NCBI GenBank assembly: GCA_001543385.1
Contig: LPNH01000017.1
Coordinates: 25,413 to 89,412 of the forward strand
DNA length: 64,000 nt
Origin: Candidatus Hemicellulosilyticus sp. P3
Lineage (GTDB): Bacteria > Bacteroidota > Bacteroidia > Bacteroidales > P3
Reading direction: 5' to 3'
A program made the translations under genes and the position numbers. Below, piece by piece: positions 32,095-40,516 of this stretch. Numbering within the stretch: position 1 is the first letter of the stretch; every line of letters begins with the position of its first letter. The notes beneath the pieces were generated by a model. The model was not told where the DNA came from. It worked only from the letters and a program-made list of their open reading frames with translations, and did no database searches.

Positions 32095-35000
32095 TCAGTA
32101 TTCTCCTATCTGGACAATGCGTCCGATATGGTCTATTCGTACTTTTACAATTCCTTTCAGATTGTTCAGTGATTGGATCCTTTTCCAGGTGATGCCTTGC
32201 AGCTCTTTCTTGTCTTCGACGGTGGTTTCCAAATGATGGCGAAAAACATAATACTTGCTCGACATTTTTTGCACCCGGTACAGGTTTGGACTGATGCGGC
32301 TGTAGTTGCGTTCGTCGGTGAGGTCGATTTCGTCCGGGTTGAATCCTTGTGCAGGGTTGGGAAAGACGAAATATTCGTTTTGTTTCAGCGTGAACAGGAA
32401 TTGCCAACCTTTGTCCTTGTTGTACTCTTTGTCGATGACGGGCAGCCCAAGTTCCGTCACGCGGGCCACGGCCTCATAGAAAGAGACGATGTGTTCTTGC
32501 AGATTGCCGTCGGCATCCTGGAAAATGGCTACATGGTGATTGTTCATCAGTCTGACAAAATCGCTGGGCATGGGCTTTCCGTTGGTGTCGAGGATGGGAC
32601 GGCCCTCTTTGTCGTGTTTATGGTGAAGTGGTTCGCCCGATATGTTTTCTGCTGTGGTCACACGTTTGATGGCGATGCCTTTTTCTTGATTCAGCCAGAT
32701 GGGGTTGTTGTCGAGATTGGCGAATGCCTTGGCGGCATCACCGCCATACGCATCCAAACGTGCTTGCAGGATGTGTTGGATACCTTTGTCCAGCACTTTG
32801 TTGATGTTGAGGTCTTTGTTGACGGCTCTGCGAATGGTGTGCTGGGGTTCTAACCGTTGGATGGTCACTTCCGCAGGCACATGTTCCGTGTGCGCTTGGT
32901 CGATCCATACGGGGGCCTTTTCAAGGCTGTTTTTGCCTGTGAAGGCTTTTTTCGGATCGTTCCCGCAGGCTTCGAGACGTTGGCTTAGGGCTTGGCGGAA
33001 AACTGGGTTCTGCACTTGTCCGATGATTTCAGCAGTCATCTTGCCGTCTACGGCGATGGTCTTGGTGTGTGGCAGGAGGATGGACCCGTAGACGGTTGCG
33101 TCGTGTAGTTGACCCCGGGGCGTGAGTTGTATTCTGTTTCGGCGGCCTCCTTTGGTTTTTGTGGTGTTGTTGTTACGGGTGACAACTTTGTTTTTGGCTT
33201 TGATGGAGACGAGAATCATCTCGAGGTGACGCTTGGCTTCGGATCTGAAGTTGTGGGCAATGGGTGAGATGAATCGCAAGTGGCCGTTGGCATCGCGTTC
33301 GAGAAATCTGCGTTCTATCGATCGGATGTCGTCTTCACTGCGTGCGTTGAGGTGGTTCAGATAGCTGATGTAGGCTGGTTTTGTAAAAGCAATGGTCAGT
33401 GCATCCATGGCGTGGTGGCGATGGTCGTTGCGCTTGGTCCAGTCGGTGATGCGCCGTATTTGTTGTCCGTCGCGACCGTTGATGACTGTTGTCAGGCCTT
33501 GCCGTTCATATTTATCCCAGTTGAGCTCTTGCATGACGTCAACCAGTTGCCAATCCTGACGGAGACGGTCGGTGACACTGCCGGTGGTGGCGGTGACGAC
33601 ACGTGCCACATCGCGTAGCATTTCCTGTGCTTTGCGTGAAATATATTGTGTGTTGCGTAGGTCGCGTTCAATGAAGTCGTTTGGGATCTCAGCTTCGGTC
33701 ATTTTAAGTTTTTTGGCCTTTGCTTGAGATATGGCGCCGCTTTTGAGCAGGTCGTTCACTCTTTTTTTGTATTGTTCGACTTCATTTTCACCATATTCGT
33801 TTCTGACAAAGTCAATGGCGGTGGTGTTGCTTTTCTTGATGTTGACATCGCGGTACTCCAATGTTTTGTTGGAGAACGAGTCGTCGAAAAGGCGGGCTTG
33901 CGGGATGATGTGCTCGATGTCGATTTCTTTGCTGAAGAGTTTTTCTTGTGGGATGTATATGTTGGAATAGAGTGTCTTATATCCGTTGCCGGACAACTCT
34001 TGATAGAGGCGGTAACGGATAATGTCGTTTCGGCTGACGTGCGTGAGCCCGAATTCTTTTTTCAGGATTTGCTGGATTCGCTCGCTTTCTTTTGTGTTGC
34101 GGTTGATGGCTTCGAATATTGCTTGTCGGCCGAGTGCGTTGTTTTTTAATTCGCGTGCCAGTTCGATGCGAATCTCGTCAGGACGGCCGTATGTGTCGAT
34201 AATGCTGTTCACGACATTGACCATCTGGTTGAGGATTTTTTCCACTACCGGGTTTCGCAGGCTGTTTTTCGGGAGTTGCTCCAGATGGTCTTTCAACGGA
34301 CGGTTTTTGTTTTCCTCGCGTGTCAGCGACTGTTCGGAGTGTTTGTATCCGGCCAATGCGCAGGCTTCGCTGTAAATGTGTCCGGCTTTCATGAAGGGCA
34401 GTATGCGCTTGAGGGCTTTGCTGGATATTCCGCAGTAGTCGTCTTCAAGATGGACGTTGGCAAACAGGCGGGCGTACTCTTGGGGAAGATTGAGTAGCGA
34501 CATCAGGCGTTCTACCAGTTTTGTATCGCCGGTGGTCGAGTTGTCGCCCTCGAATGAGTATATCAGGTGCCACAGCCGCATCTGCGATTCCTGTTCGAGA
34601 TCGTCGGCATCGGTGTCGAGGTTAAGCCAGTCGGTTGCAAACCCCAGTCCACCAAATACGGACCGAATGATGTTATGTATATCGTCGGCGGGCATTTTTC
34701 CGAAGTCGTAATCACCATGTCCGCTGATGGAAACAATTTCTTGGGCAGCCTTGAGCAGATTGGACATGGTGCGGTCGCCTTCAAGGCTGGCAAAGTTCAT
34801 ATCCACCCCTTTGGCTTTCACAAAGAGCATCTTCAATGCGTCACGCTTGCTGATTTTTTCTTTATAAAGCAGTTCTTTGCTGAGGATGCTTTTCTGCTCT
34901 TCGTTGAGAACATAAGTTTTGTTATCAACGGTGACGGTGACGTTGTTGAGTACCTGCCATATTCTGAAATGCTGGAATAAAGGCGACGATTTGGGACATA

Positions 35001-36150
35001 CTTTGCGATGTTCGAAAGGGCAGTTGGCAACAAGCCATTTTTGGGATTTCAGTCTTCTTTGATAAAAGATGATGATATCGCGAATTTCGTGCTTGAGGGC
35101 GGCGGTCAACTCCGGATGGTAGTGTGCCTGCGTTTCCCATAGTTGTTCAAATTCGTCGAGATAGTCTTGTCGATAGAAGGGTTGGTTTTTGAGGCTCTTA
35201 TTGGGGTCTCTGTCCAGTTGCTGCATGAGATATTGACCTACCGTCTGATGATTGATGAATAGAGCCTTGCTTCTGTCGCTAATGGCTCCCAGGTAGCCGC
35301 TGCTGCTGTTAATCTGGCCGTTGACTTCGGCTATCACGGTGGCGAGCTCTTCTGCGGTCAGGGCTCTTTCAAGCGCCCCGCAGCGAAGCTCGAACAGTTG
35401 TTTGTTGCGTTCGTTCCGGTTGCCTTTTATGTCTGCCGTGAATATACCGTGGGTCTTCAAAAAGATTTTAGTGGTTCCTGTTTTGCTTTGGTCAATGATG
35501 GCGGAACGGAGGCTGTGGGTTAGAATATTTTCGTGGTATTCATATTGATATGCCCAGATTTTGTCTAATTCTTCCTGCAGGTCGGAACGGTAAAAATCAG
35601 GGATGTATTTTTTCCCGTCCTTTAAAAGGTTATATGCGTATTGGCCTGGAGTCAACCCGGAATCGTAAAGTTCGCGGGCGATATCAAGATTATTGACGAA
35701 GCTACCGTCTTCGTCGTGTTTCATTTTACGGCTGCTTTTATAGCCCCTTTTCTTGTTGAGCATCAGTAACACTCTGGCAAATTGTTCCAGTGTGATTTCT
35801 TTTGTGGCGGCTTCCGCCCGCAGTCGGTAGGTCTCAAACGTGCTGTTATTGCCCTGTTCGGACAGCAGTGTCTCGTCTGTTATCCATCCCTGTGTTTTGA
35901 GCAGTGAGACGAGGTTGGCACGACGAAGTTTGTATCGCTGCAGATTTCGGCGCATACTCCGTTTCAGTGTTCGATCTGCATTGGTGGTGATGGGTTTGCC
36001 CTTTTCAAAATTGTTTTGTTCGTCAACGGTGAGGGGGTTGACCCGGACACCCAGACGGATGATGGATGACGATTCCCGCTCATTTTCCGCTTCGTTAACC
36101 ACCGCCCATCCGATGCTGTTGGTCCCTAAGTCGAGTCCTAAAATCTTCAT
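32095..36150 (-). CDS. cas9: Type II-C CRISPR effector nuclease Cas9
   Basis: 1351 residues. RuvC-I is ILGLDLGTNSIGWAV with Asp7. The Arg-rich bridge helix is KRSMRRNLQRYKLRRANLV near 65-83. RuvC-II is IRIELARELKNN, the HNH core is EIDIEHIIPQARLFDD with His747 and Asn770 as probable catalytic residues, and RuvC-III is HRHHAMDALTIAF. All key residues are present, so it should cut target DNA guided by crRNA-tracrRNA. The length is at the large end for II-C. A weak GAAATTTG box lies upstream. It heads the cas9-cas1-cas2 operon. The PAM cannot be inferred from this window. Confidence 0.98.
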   Translation of the reverse strand: MKILGLDLGTNSIGWAVVNEAENERESSSIIRLGVRVNPLTVDEQNNFEKGKPITTNADRTLKRSMRRNLQRYKLRRANLVSLLKTQGWITDETLLSEQGNNSTFETYRLRAEAATKEITLEQFARVLLMLNKKRGYKSSRKMKHDEDGSFVNNLDIARELYDSGLTPGQYAYNLLKDGKKYIPDFYRSDLQEELDKIWAYQYEYHENILTHSLRSAIIDQSKTGTTKIFLKTHGIFTADIKGNRNERNKQLFELRCGALERALTAEELATVIAEVNGQINSSSGYLGAISDRSKALFINHQTVGQYLMQQLDRDPNKSLKNQPFYRQDYLDEFEQLWETQAHYHPELTAALKHEIRDIIIFYQRRLKSQKWLVANCPFEHRKVCPKSSPLFQHFRIWQVLNNVTVTVDNKTYVLNEEQKSILSKELLYKEKISKRDALKMLFVKAKGVDMNFASLEGDRTMSNLLKAAQEIVSISGHGDYDFGKMPADDIHNIIRSVFGGLGFATDWLNLDTDADDLEQESQMRLWHLIYSFEGDNSTTGDTKLVERLMSLLNLPQEYARLFANVHLEDDYCGISSKALKRILPFMKAGHIYSEACALAGYKHSEQSLTREENKNRPLKDHLEQLPKNSLRNPVVEKILNQMVNVVNSIIDTYGRPDEIRIELARELKNNALGRQAIFEAINRNTKESERIQQILKKEFGLTHVSRNDIIRYRLYQELSGNGYKTLYSNIYIPQEKLFSKEIDIEHIIPQARLFDDSFSNKTLEYRDVNIKKSNTTAIDFVRNEYGENEVEQYKKRVNDLLKSGAISQAKAKKLKMTEAEIPNDFIERDLRNTQYISRKAQEMLRDVARVVTATTGSVTDRLRQDWQLVDVMQELNWDKYERQGLTTVINGRDGQQIRRITDWTKRNDHRHHAMDALTIAFTKPAYISYLNHLNARSEDDIRSIERRFLERDANGHLRFISPIAHNFRSEAKRHLEMILVSIKAKNKVVTRNNNTTKTKGGRRNRIQLTPRGQLHDATVYGSILLPHTKTIAVDGKMTAEIIGQVQNPVFRQALSQRLEACGNDPKKAFTGKNSLEKAPVWIDQAHTEHVPAEVTIQRLEPQHTIRRAVNKDLNINKVLDKGIQHILQARLDAYGGDAAKAFANLDNNPIWLNQEKGIAIKRVTTAENISGEPLHHKHDKEGRPILDTNGKPMPSDFVRLMNNHHVAIFQDADGNLQEHIVSFYEAVARVTELGLPVIDKEYNKDKGWQFLFTLKQNEYFVFPNPAQGFNPDEIDLTDERNYSRISPNLYRVQKMSSKYYVFRHHLETTVEDKKELQGITWKRIQSLNNLKGIVKVRIDHIGRIVQIGEY

Positions 36151-36336
36151 AATGTACCGTTAGTGTATTGTTTGATGCAACAATGATATAGAGGTGCAAA
36201 TTTCGTAAATTTAATTGGGATTTACAAGTGTTTTCTTTTGGCGTGTGTCGGTGTTGACAGAACGTTTTCGCCAAGCCGAATACAGACGGGCTTGCTCGTA
36301 TGTTGAGGCGAGAAAACGTCTAATGGAATTGAACGT

Positions 36337-36373
36337 AAAAAGAGGGGCGCCGCTGACAGCGTCCCTCCTTTTT
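36337..36373 (-). terminator. Terminator beyond the distal direct repeat
   Basis: AAAAAGAGGGGCGC pairs with GCGTCCCTCCTTTTT (one bulge) around CGCTGACA. On the minus strand it lies 24 bp after the stop codon contained in the duplicated DUF1015 3' end. It is probably the original terminator of the DUF1015 gene before the cassette arrived. Confidence 0.65.
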
Positions 36374-36396
36374 CAAGTCGGTTGTTGGCTATTTTT

Positions 36397-36496
36397 TTAG
36401 CAGAGTTCGTGGATCACGAGGCCGGAGCGCAGCTTGGGCTCGAACCAGGTGGTCTTCGGGGGCATGATGTTGCCGGTGTCGGCAATGTCGATAATC
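36397..36496 (-). repeat. Direct repeat, distal copy (100 bp, duplicated 3' end of DUF1015 gene)
   Basis: One hundred bases identical to 37613-37712, same orientation. It encodes the last 32 residues of the DUF1015 protein (ends WFEPKLRSGLVIHELC) and its stop. It has no start and no upstream part of that gene. Confidence 0.95.
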
Positions 36497-36660
36497 TTGC
36501 CCAGCCACGAAATCAGCCGCCACAGCTGCAGAGCATCACGTCCAACGGAGACTCCTCCAACCTTCGTTCGCGGTAACCGCATCATTATCGAAGGCATCGA
36601 AGAGGGGTTGTTGAGAGTATATGATACGGTGGGCCGTCCCGTCAGCAAGAACAAGGCTTA
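36497..36660 (+). pseudogene. Remnant of a sorting-domain-like C-terminus
   Basis: The plus frame reads ETPPTFVRGNRIIIEGIEEG, then LLRVYDTVGRPVSKNKAY, which resembles the end of T9SS-type sorting domains (I-x-G ... VYDxxGRxV). There is no N-terminal part. It is squeezed between the distal repeat and the stop of the nucleotidyltransferase gene. It may be a passenger fragment carried with the cassette. Confidence 0.5.
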
Positions 36661-37275
36661 TTCCTGCAGCTGACTGACTTCTTCTGTTATAGCCTGCTTT
36701 ATTTCTTCCCAACTGACGTTTGTCAGCATTTTAGACATTGCTTGCTGCTCGGCATCGTCGAAGTAAGTGAGACTGAGCAATGCACGGAATAGGGAATGGT
36801 TGGGATACTTCTGTGCATAGAAGTTGAGCAATTGGGATAGTGAATAATGCTGTAAGAGAAAATAGATATCGACAAAGTCCTTGCGGGAGCCACGTCCTTC
36901 GACAGCGTTTATCTTCATGGCAGCAATGTCCTGTGGAGAGGCAAGCGTGACCCCATCTTCTACAACAGGTGCGCTAATCCATGGATAATGGCTATAATCA
37001 ATGACATCGACCTTGATATCCCGCAACACAACCTGCAATATTTTGCGGCTACGATTGTGTATGGATAATGGGCCTAACGTTGAGAGCATTTCGACAATCT
37101 CCTCCTGCTCGACCATTGGTGTGCCAAAAAAATCGAGGTCAACGGATTGTCGGTGTCCGTACTGCAATGCCAACGCGGTGCCACCCACCAGGCGAAGGCC
37201 TCTCATCTCGGGACGAGAGGACAACTCTTTTAGGAGTTCCAAAGTGTCGGGAAGGACTGTCTGAAGTTGTAGCAT
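36658..37275 (-). CDS. AbiEii-type nucleotidyltransferase toxin
   Basis: 205 residues. The nucleotidyltransferase motif is LRLVGGTALALQYGHRQSVD followed by LDFF, with Gly31-Gly32, His41-Arg42 and acidic Asp46 and Asp48. AMKINAVEGRGSRKDFVDIY near 125 is the second conserved block. This is the AbiEii/AbiGii family, toxins of type IV-like or abortive-infection systems that block growth by transferring nucleotides to RNA targets. The start overlaps the upstream small gene by 46 bp, usual for tightly coupled pairs. It lies inside a cassette bounded by 100-bp repeats. Confidence 0.88.
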   Translation of the reverse strand: MLQLQTVLPDTLELLKELSSRPEMRGLRLVGGTALALQYGHRQSVDLDFFGTPMVEQEEIVEMLSTLGPLSIHNRSRKILQVVLRDIKVDVIDYSHYPWISAPVVEDGVTLASPQDIAAMKINAVEGRGSRKDFVDIYFLLQHYSLSQLLNFYAQKYPNHSLFRALLSLTYFDDAEQQAMSKMLTNVSWEEIKQAITEEVSQLQE

Positions 37276-37535
37276 CGGTAGTCTTCTTTCCGGGTACCTG
37301 TCATTGCGCAGACAAACGACAAGGCCTCTGGGGCGAGAGAGCGTAGTCCCTTACAGTCGGTGGCGATACGGTCCAAGCCATAGTAGTCGCGCACCATACG
37401 CCAGTCGTCGAGTTCGCCGCACTCAAGCACATGCTGTATCAACTGTGCCGAATTCTTCTCGGGGTCGAACTGGTCGCGGTCAATGTCCCAAAACAGGACT
37501 GGCGAGAGATTTTCTATAGGTAGCCGTTTGTCCAT
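37230..37535 (-). CDS. Partner (antitoxin-like) of the AbiEii-type toxin
   Basis: 101 residues from the ATG at 37535 (MDKRLPIENLSPVLFWDIDR). ATGs at 37541 and 37559 are also in frame, but 37559 lies inside the terminator hairpin of the DUF1015 gene. FWDIDRDQFDPEKNSAQLIQ, VLECGELDDWRMVRDYYGLD and a basic end (KEDYRCYNFRQSFPTLWNS) match the small proteins regularly encoded before AbiEii-like toxins in Bacteroidales. It probably neutralises the toxin. No promoter box was seen. Confidence 0.75.
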   Translation of the reverse strand: MDKRLPIENLSPVLFWDIDRDQFDPEKNSAQLIQHVLECGELDDWRMVRDYYGLDRIATDCKGLRSLAPEALSFVCAMTGTRKEDYRCYNFRQSFPTLWNS

Positions 37536-37543
37536 TGCCATAA

Positions 37544-37578
37544 AAAGGGTATACGCCATTGGGTGACGTATACCCTTT
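37544..37578 (-). terminator. Terminator after the DUF1015 gene
   Basis: AAAGGGTATACG pairs exactly with CGTATACCCTTT over 12 bp, followed by TT on the minus strand (the run is TTTTT). It lies 35 bp after the DUF1015 stop and overlaps the upstream possible start of the antitoxin gene. Confidence 0.75.
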
Positions 37579-37612
37579 GGTTTTGTTATTATCCCTCGGC
37601 GGGAGGGCCCGC

Positions 37613-37712
37613 TTAGCAGAGTTCGTGGATCACGAGGCCGGAGCGCAGCTTGGGCTCGAACCAGGTGGTCTTCGGGGGCATGATGTTGCCGGTGTCGGCA
37701 ATGTCGATAATC
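37613..37712 (-). repeat. Direct repeat, proximal copy (3' end of the intact DUF1015 gene)
   Basis: The last 100 bp of the intact DUF1015 gene, identical to 36397-36496. The two copies bracket about 1.1 kb holding the AbiEii-type pair. Confidence 0.95.
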
Positions 37713-38839
37713 ATCTCGCCGTTGTCCACGCGGCGTTTCAGCTCGCCGAGGCCGCGGATGCCGCCGACGAAGTCGATGCGCTTGTCGGTGCGGAGGTCTT
37801 TGATGCCGAGCACCTTGTCGAGGACGAGGTTGCTGAGGATGGTGACGTCCAGCACACCGATGGGGTCGTTGTCGTTGTAGGTGCCGGGCTTGGCGGTGAG
37901 TTTGTACCAGTGGCCGTCGAGATACATGCTGTGTTCATGCAGCTTGGCGGGCTTGTAGATGTCGGTGCCCATGTCCTGCACGTCGTAGCTTTGGCCCACG
38001 GCGGCGATGAACTGCTCCTTCGAGAGACCGTTGAGGTCTTTCACCACGCGGTTGTAGTCGATGACATTGAGCTGGTTGTCGGGGAAGATGACGGTCATGA
38101 AGAAGTTGTACTCCTCTTTGCCGGTGTGGCAGGGGTTCTGCTCCTTCTTCTCCTGTCCCACGAGGGCGGCGGCGGCGCTGCGGTGGTGGCCGTCGGCGAT
38201 GTACATGGCGGGAACTTTCTTGTCGAAGAGTTCGACGAGCTCGGCAATCATCTTCTTGTCGTCGATGACCCAGAAGCGGTGGCCGAAGCCGTCCTCCTTG
38301 GCAATGAAGTCATAGACGGGCTTTTGGGCGGTGACGCCGGCCACAATCTCGTCGATGCGGGCCACGGCAGGGTAGGCGAAGAAGACGGGCTCGACGTTGG
38401 CGTTGGTGATGCGCACGTGTTTCATGCGGTCCTCTTCCTTGTCCTTGCGGGTGAGCTCGTGCTTCTTGATGATTTTGTTCACATAGTCCTCGCTGTAGGC
38501 GCAGGCCACGATGCCGTACTGCCATTTGGCGTCGGCGGCGGTGGGGTTCATGCTTTGGGCGTAGATGTAGAGTTTCTCCTCTTCATCCTTCACCAGCCAG
38601 CCGAGGTCTTTGAACAGGTTGTAGTTCTTCACCACCTGGAGGTATACTTCGGGCGAGTGCTCGTCGGTGCCTTTGGGCAGGTCGATTTCGGCCTTGGTCA
38701 CATGGAGCAGGCTGTAGGGGTTGCCCTCGCACTCCACGCGGGCCTCATCAGAGTTCAGCACGTCGTAAGGACGCGAAGCCAGTTTTTCGACAATGTCGAC
38801 GGGCGGGCGGAATCCCTTGAAAGGTTTGATGATACTCAT
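37613..38839 (-). CDS. DUF1015 family protein
   Basis: 408 residues, full length. DUF1015 hallmarks: IIKPFKGFRPPVDIVEKLAS and RPYDVLNSDEAR at the start, HHRSAAA in MYIADGHHRSAAAALV near 215, EYNFFMTVIFPDNQL, and the end MPPKTTWFEPKLRSGLVIHEL. The family includes DhpI-like or SerK-like kinases that phosphorylate free serine in some lineages; SerK activity here is only a possibility. Its 3' end is duplicated 1.2 kb downstream by the toxin cassette, but the gene itself stays intact. Confidence 0.9.
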   Translation of the reverse strand: MSIIKPFKGFRPPVDIVEKLASRPYDVLNSDEARVECEGNPYSLLHVTKAEIDLPKGTDEHSPEVYLQVVKNYNLFKDLGWLVKDEEEKLYIYAQSMNPTAADAKWQYGIVACAYSEDYVNKIIKKHELTRKDKEEDRMKHVRITNANVEPVFFAYPAVARIDEIVAGVTAQKPVYDFIAKEDGFGHRFWVIDDKKMIAELVELFDKKVPAMYIADGHHRSAAAALVGQEKKEQNPCHTGKEEYNFFMTVIFPDNQLNVIDYNRVVKDLNGLSKEQFIAAVGQSYDVQDMGTDIYKPAKLHEHSMYLDGHWYKLTAKPGTYNDNDPIGVLDVTILSNLVLDKVLGIKDLRTDKRIDFVGGIRGLGELKRRVDNGEMIIDIADTGNIMPPKTTWFEPKLRSGLVIHELC

Positions 38840-38884
38840 AATGCGATTTTATTTAAATGTGTTTGTAATCGATTGAAAACAACG

Positions 38885-39220
38885 CTATTGTCTTGATGTT
38901 TCGGTGGCGTAAAAGATGTCAAAGCTGCGTTGCAACTTGACGGGGTCGGTCTGGTAGATGTTGTCGCCATAGTAATAGTCGGCCAACACCTCGTAAAGAC
39001 GGCAGAATTCGCCGAGGTCGTGCTTCCCGCGTTGCGCGTCGATGGTGAGCGAAATCAGTTCCAAAGCGCGGTCGGCTGCGCGATGGCATTGCTCTTCGTT
39101 GCCCTTGCTTTTCCAGCGGTTGGCACGCGACACTTCGCTGCCGATATTCAACATCTGCTCCGCCAGCGTCATCTCCGCCCAACGGCCGCCTGCCAGTTCC
39201 GTATGTTGAAATGCGCTCAT
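38885..39220 (-). CDS. Helical-bundle protein paired with DUF5674 (toxin-antitoxin-like)
   Basis: 111 residues from the ATG at 39220. It contains AEQMLNIGSEVSRANRWKSK and HRAADRALELISLTIDAQRG, then a helix ending FYATETSRQ. I recall this GSEVxRA four-helix protein being encoded next to DUF5674 genes in many bacteria. The ATG overlaps the stop of the DUF5674 gene (ATGA), showing translational coupling. Its role, possibly HEPN-like toxin or partner, is inferred from context only. Confidence 0.7.
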   Translation of the reverse strand: MSAFQHTELAGGRWAEMTLAEQMLNIGSEVSRANRWKSKGNEEQCHRAADRALELISLTIDAQRGKHDLGEFCRLYEVLADYYYGDNIYQTDPVKLQRSFDIFYATETSRQ

Positions 39221-39555
39221 TGAATTAACGAGTTTACGATGTCGACAATCTGTCTCCGCACAGTGGAATCCAGTACGTCGCGGCTCCGGTTGCCTTGGAA
39301 CGGACGGATGTTGATGAGCGAGTCGAACTCGATGAAATCCTCCCCGTCCATTTCCGGGTACAGGTTGATGCCCCACAGGTCTGCTTGCATTGATCCTTGC
39401 GACAGCATCTCTTTTTCAATGTCGGCATGGAGCTCCGCGTCAAGCCCCAGAATGCCCTGCTTCACATCAACAACAGCTTTGATCATATCGCCGAAAAAAC
39501 CGGGCAACATATCGTTCAATTCGCTGTGGCTGATAGGATGTGACAATATCTTCAT
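39217..39555 (-). CDS. DUF5674 family protein
   Basis: 112 residues from the ATG at 39555 (MKILSHPISHSELNDMLPGF). The family signature is MIKAVVDVKQGILGLDAELH, then DLWGINLYPEMDGEDFIEFD and SLINIRP near the end. The function is unknown; the stable pair with a small helical protein suggests a toxin-antitoxin-like module. A TACTTTTG box at 39583-39590 precedes it. It is co-transcribed with the downstream gene through a 4-bp overlap. Confidence 0.8.
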   Translation of the reverse strand: MKILSHPISHSELNDMLPGFFGDMIKAVVDVKQGILGLDAELHADIEKEMLSQGSMQADLWGINLYPEMDGEDFIEFDSLINIRPFQGNRSRDVLDSTVRRQIVDIVNSLIQ

Positions 39556-39582
39556 TGAATGCAACCCGTCGGTTTCCGTCTA

Positions 39583-39590
39583 CAAAAGTA
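39583..39590 (-). promoter_or_regulatory. -7 box for the DUF5674 pair
   Basis: TACTTTTG on the minus strand, 28 bp before the ATG at 39555. A plus-strand TAATTTTG also occurs at 39640-39647 with no gene close behind it. Confidence 0.5.
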
Positions 39591-39711
39591 CAAACTTTTT
39601 GCGAATCAGCACGGTTTTGCCGATTGTGAAAAAAATGTGTAATTTTGCAGTCTGTTTCGAACGGAATATTAACAAATACCATTGCCGATGAAGCATAGCG
39701 CATAGGATAAT

Positions 39712-39918
39712 ATGCACATCATAGAATAGAAAATAGCGAAGTAGGCTAAACTCTGGAATCTTTGAAACTTCGACAACTTCAAATTTCCACCCAGAGCAAG
39801 GCAACGGCGCTCCCGTCGTATGGCGTGGACTTGTACGTTGTAATTGGGTGGAAAGGTAGTCGAAGACCTCAAAGATTCCGATGAAGACTGAACAGTTCCA
39901 CGCTATTTTTATGTGCAT
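39712..39918. mobile_element. 207-bp imperfect palindromic element (MITE-like or structured RNA)
   Basis: Nested inverted repeats pair across the whole segment: ATGCACAT with ATGTGCAT (outer ends), AAAATAGCG with CGCTATTTT, GGAATCTTTGA with TCAAAGATTCC, TTCGAC with GTCGAA, and TTTCCACCCA with TGGGTGGAAA. The centre (about 39795-39840) is unpaired. No transposase or plausible ORF. It fills the gap between the DUF5674 promoter and the small secreted protein. Confidence 0.6.
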
Positions 39919-39991
39919 TCTTCTACGGAACTATCAAATCTTTACGAACAAAAACCGACGAGCCGACGGTATATAACCGGCAATGAATGAA

Positions 39992-40363
39992 ATGAAAAGA
40001 ATATTGATGATTCTCACAGTATTTGTTACAATTCCTCTTTGTGCATTTACGCCGAAAGAAACAGGAGACCGTTGCTACAAGTGTTGTGTCCATTATCGTC
40101 AGGTGATAGAAACCCGTACTGATCGTTACGGCGGTACTGTTATTTCTTCAAGCGTTAGACGAGAAGACGTGAAACATTATGAGACGGTTTGCGCATCATC
40201 AGAGCTCGACGCGAGAGTAAAAGCGAGTAATAATTGTTCGTCATCGTGTTCAAGAGATGGAAACTATCTTCGGAGAACGACTGTGAATGGTCAAGATGCT
40301 TATCAATTCGAGGTAAGAGAAATTACAAGCGTGGAGATTGTGGGAAGTTGTGGAGAATGCTAA
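39992..40363 (+). CDS. Small Cys-rich secreted protein
   Basis: 123 residues from the ATG at 39992 (an ATG at 39983 adds three). Signal peptide MKRILMILTVFVTIPLCAFT. The mature part has eight Cys (DRCYKCCVHY, ETVCASS, NNCSSSCSRDG, VGSCGEC), suggesting disulfides or metal binding. The family was not recognised. The GC content is far lower than in the neighbours, which points to recent acquisition. It is monocistronic and followed by a good terminator. Confidence 0.7.
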   Translation: MKRILMILTVFVTIPLCAFTPKETGDRCYKCCVHYRQVIETRTDRYGGTVISSSVRREDVKHYETVCASSELDARVKASNNCSSSCSRDGNYLRRTTVNGQDAYQFEVREITSVEIVGSCGEC

Positions 40364-40390
40364 ACGAAATATAATATATTTTTCCATTGC

Positions 40391-40417
40391 GGCGGATTGC
40401 AAATCCGCCGCTTTTTT
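40391..40417 (+). terminator. Terminator of the Cys-rich protein gene
   Basis: GGCGGATTTGC-like stem: GCGGATTgcAAATCCGC with a T7 run following (CTTTTTTTATT). It lies 28 bp after the stop and its T run begins the distal 78-bp repeat. Confidence 0.75.
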
Positions 40418-40490
40418 TATTGTGAAGATTTGTAATCTGAAAGAAACGGATTATAAATCCCTGTGACAAAAGTGCCGGATTGCAAATCCG
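40413..40490 (+). repeat. Direct repeat, distal copy (78 bp)
   Basis: Identical to 41403-41480 and in the same orientation. It contains short palindromes of the type GGATTGCAAATCC. In this copy the final hairpin is incomplete (GCCGGATTGCAAATCCGTTA). The two copies bracket the zeta-like toxin pair. Confidence 0.95.
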
Positions 40491-40516
40491 TTACAATATT
40501 GGATACTGTCCAGTGT

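Noticed and set aside
32173..36163. Plus-strand ORFs of 80-226 codons opposite cas9
   Set aside because: Shadow frames of cas9, which has all nuclease motifs.
36382..36576. Plus-strand ORF shared between 36.4 kb and 37.6 kb
   Set aside because: It is a shadow of the duplicated DUF1015 3' end.
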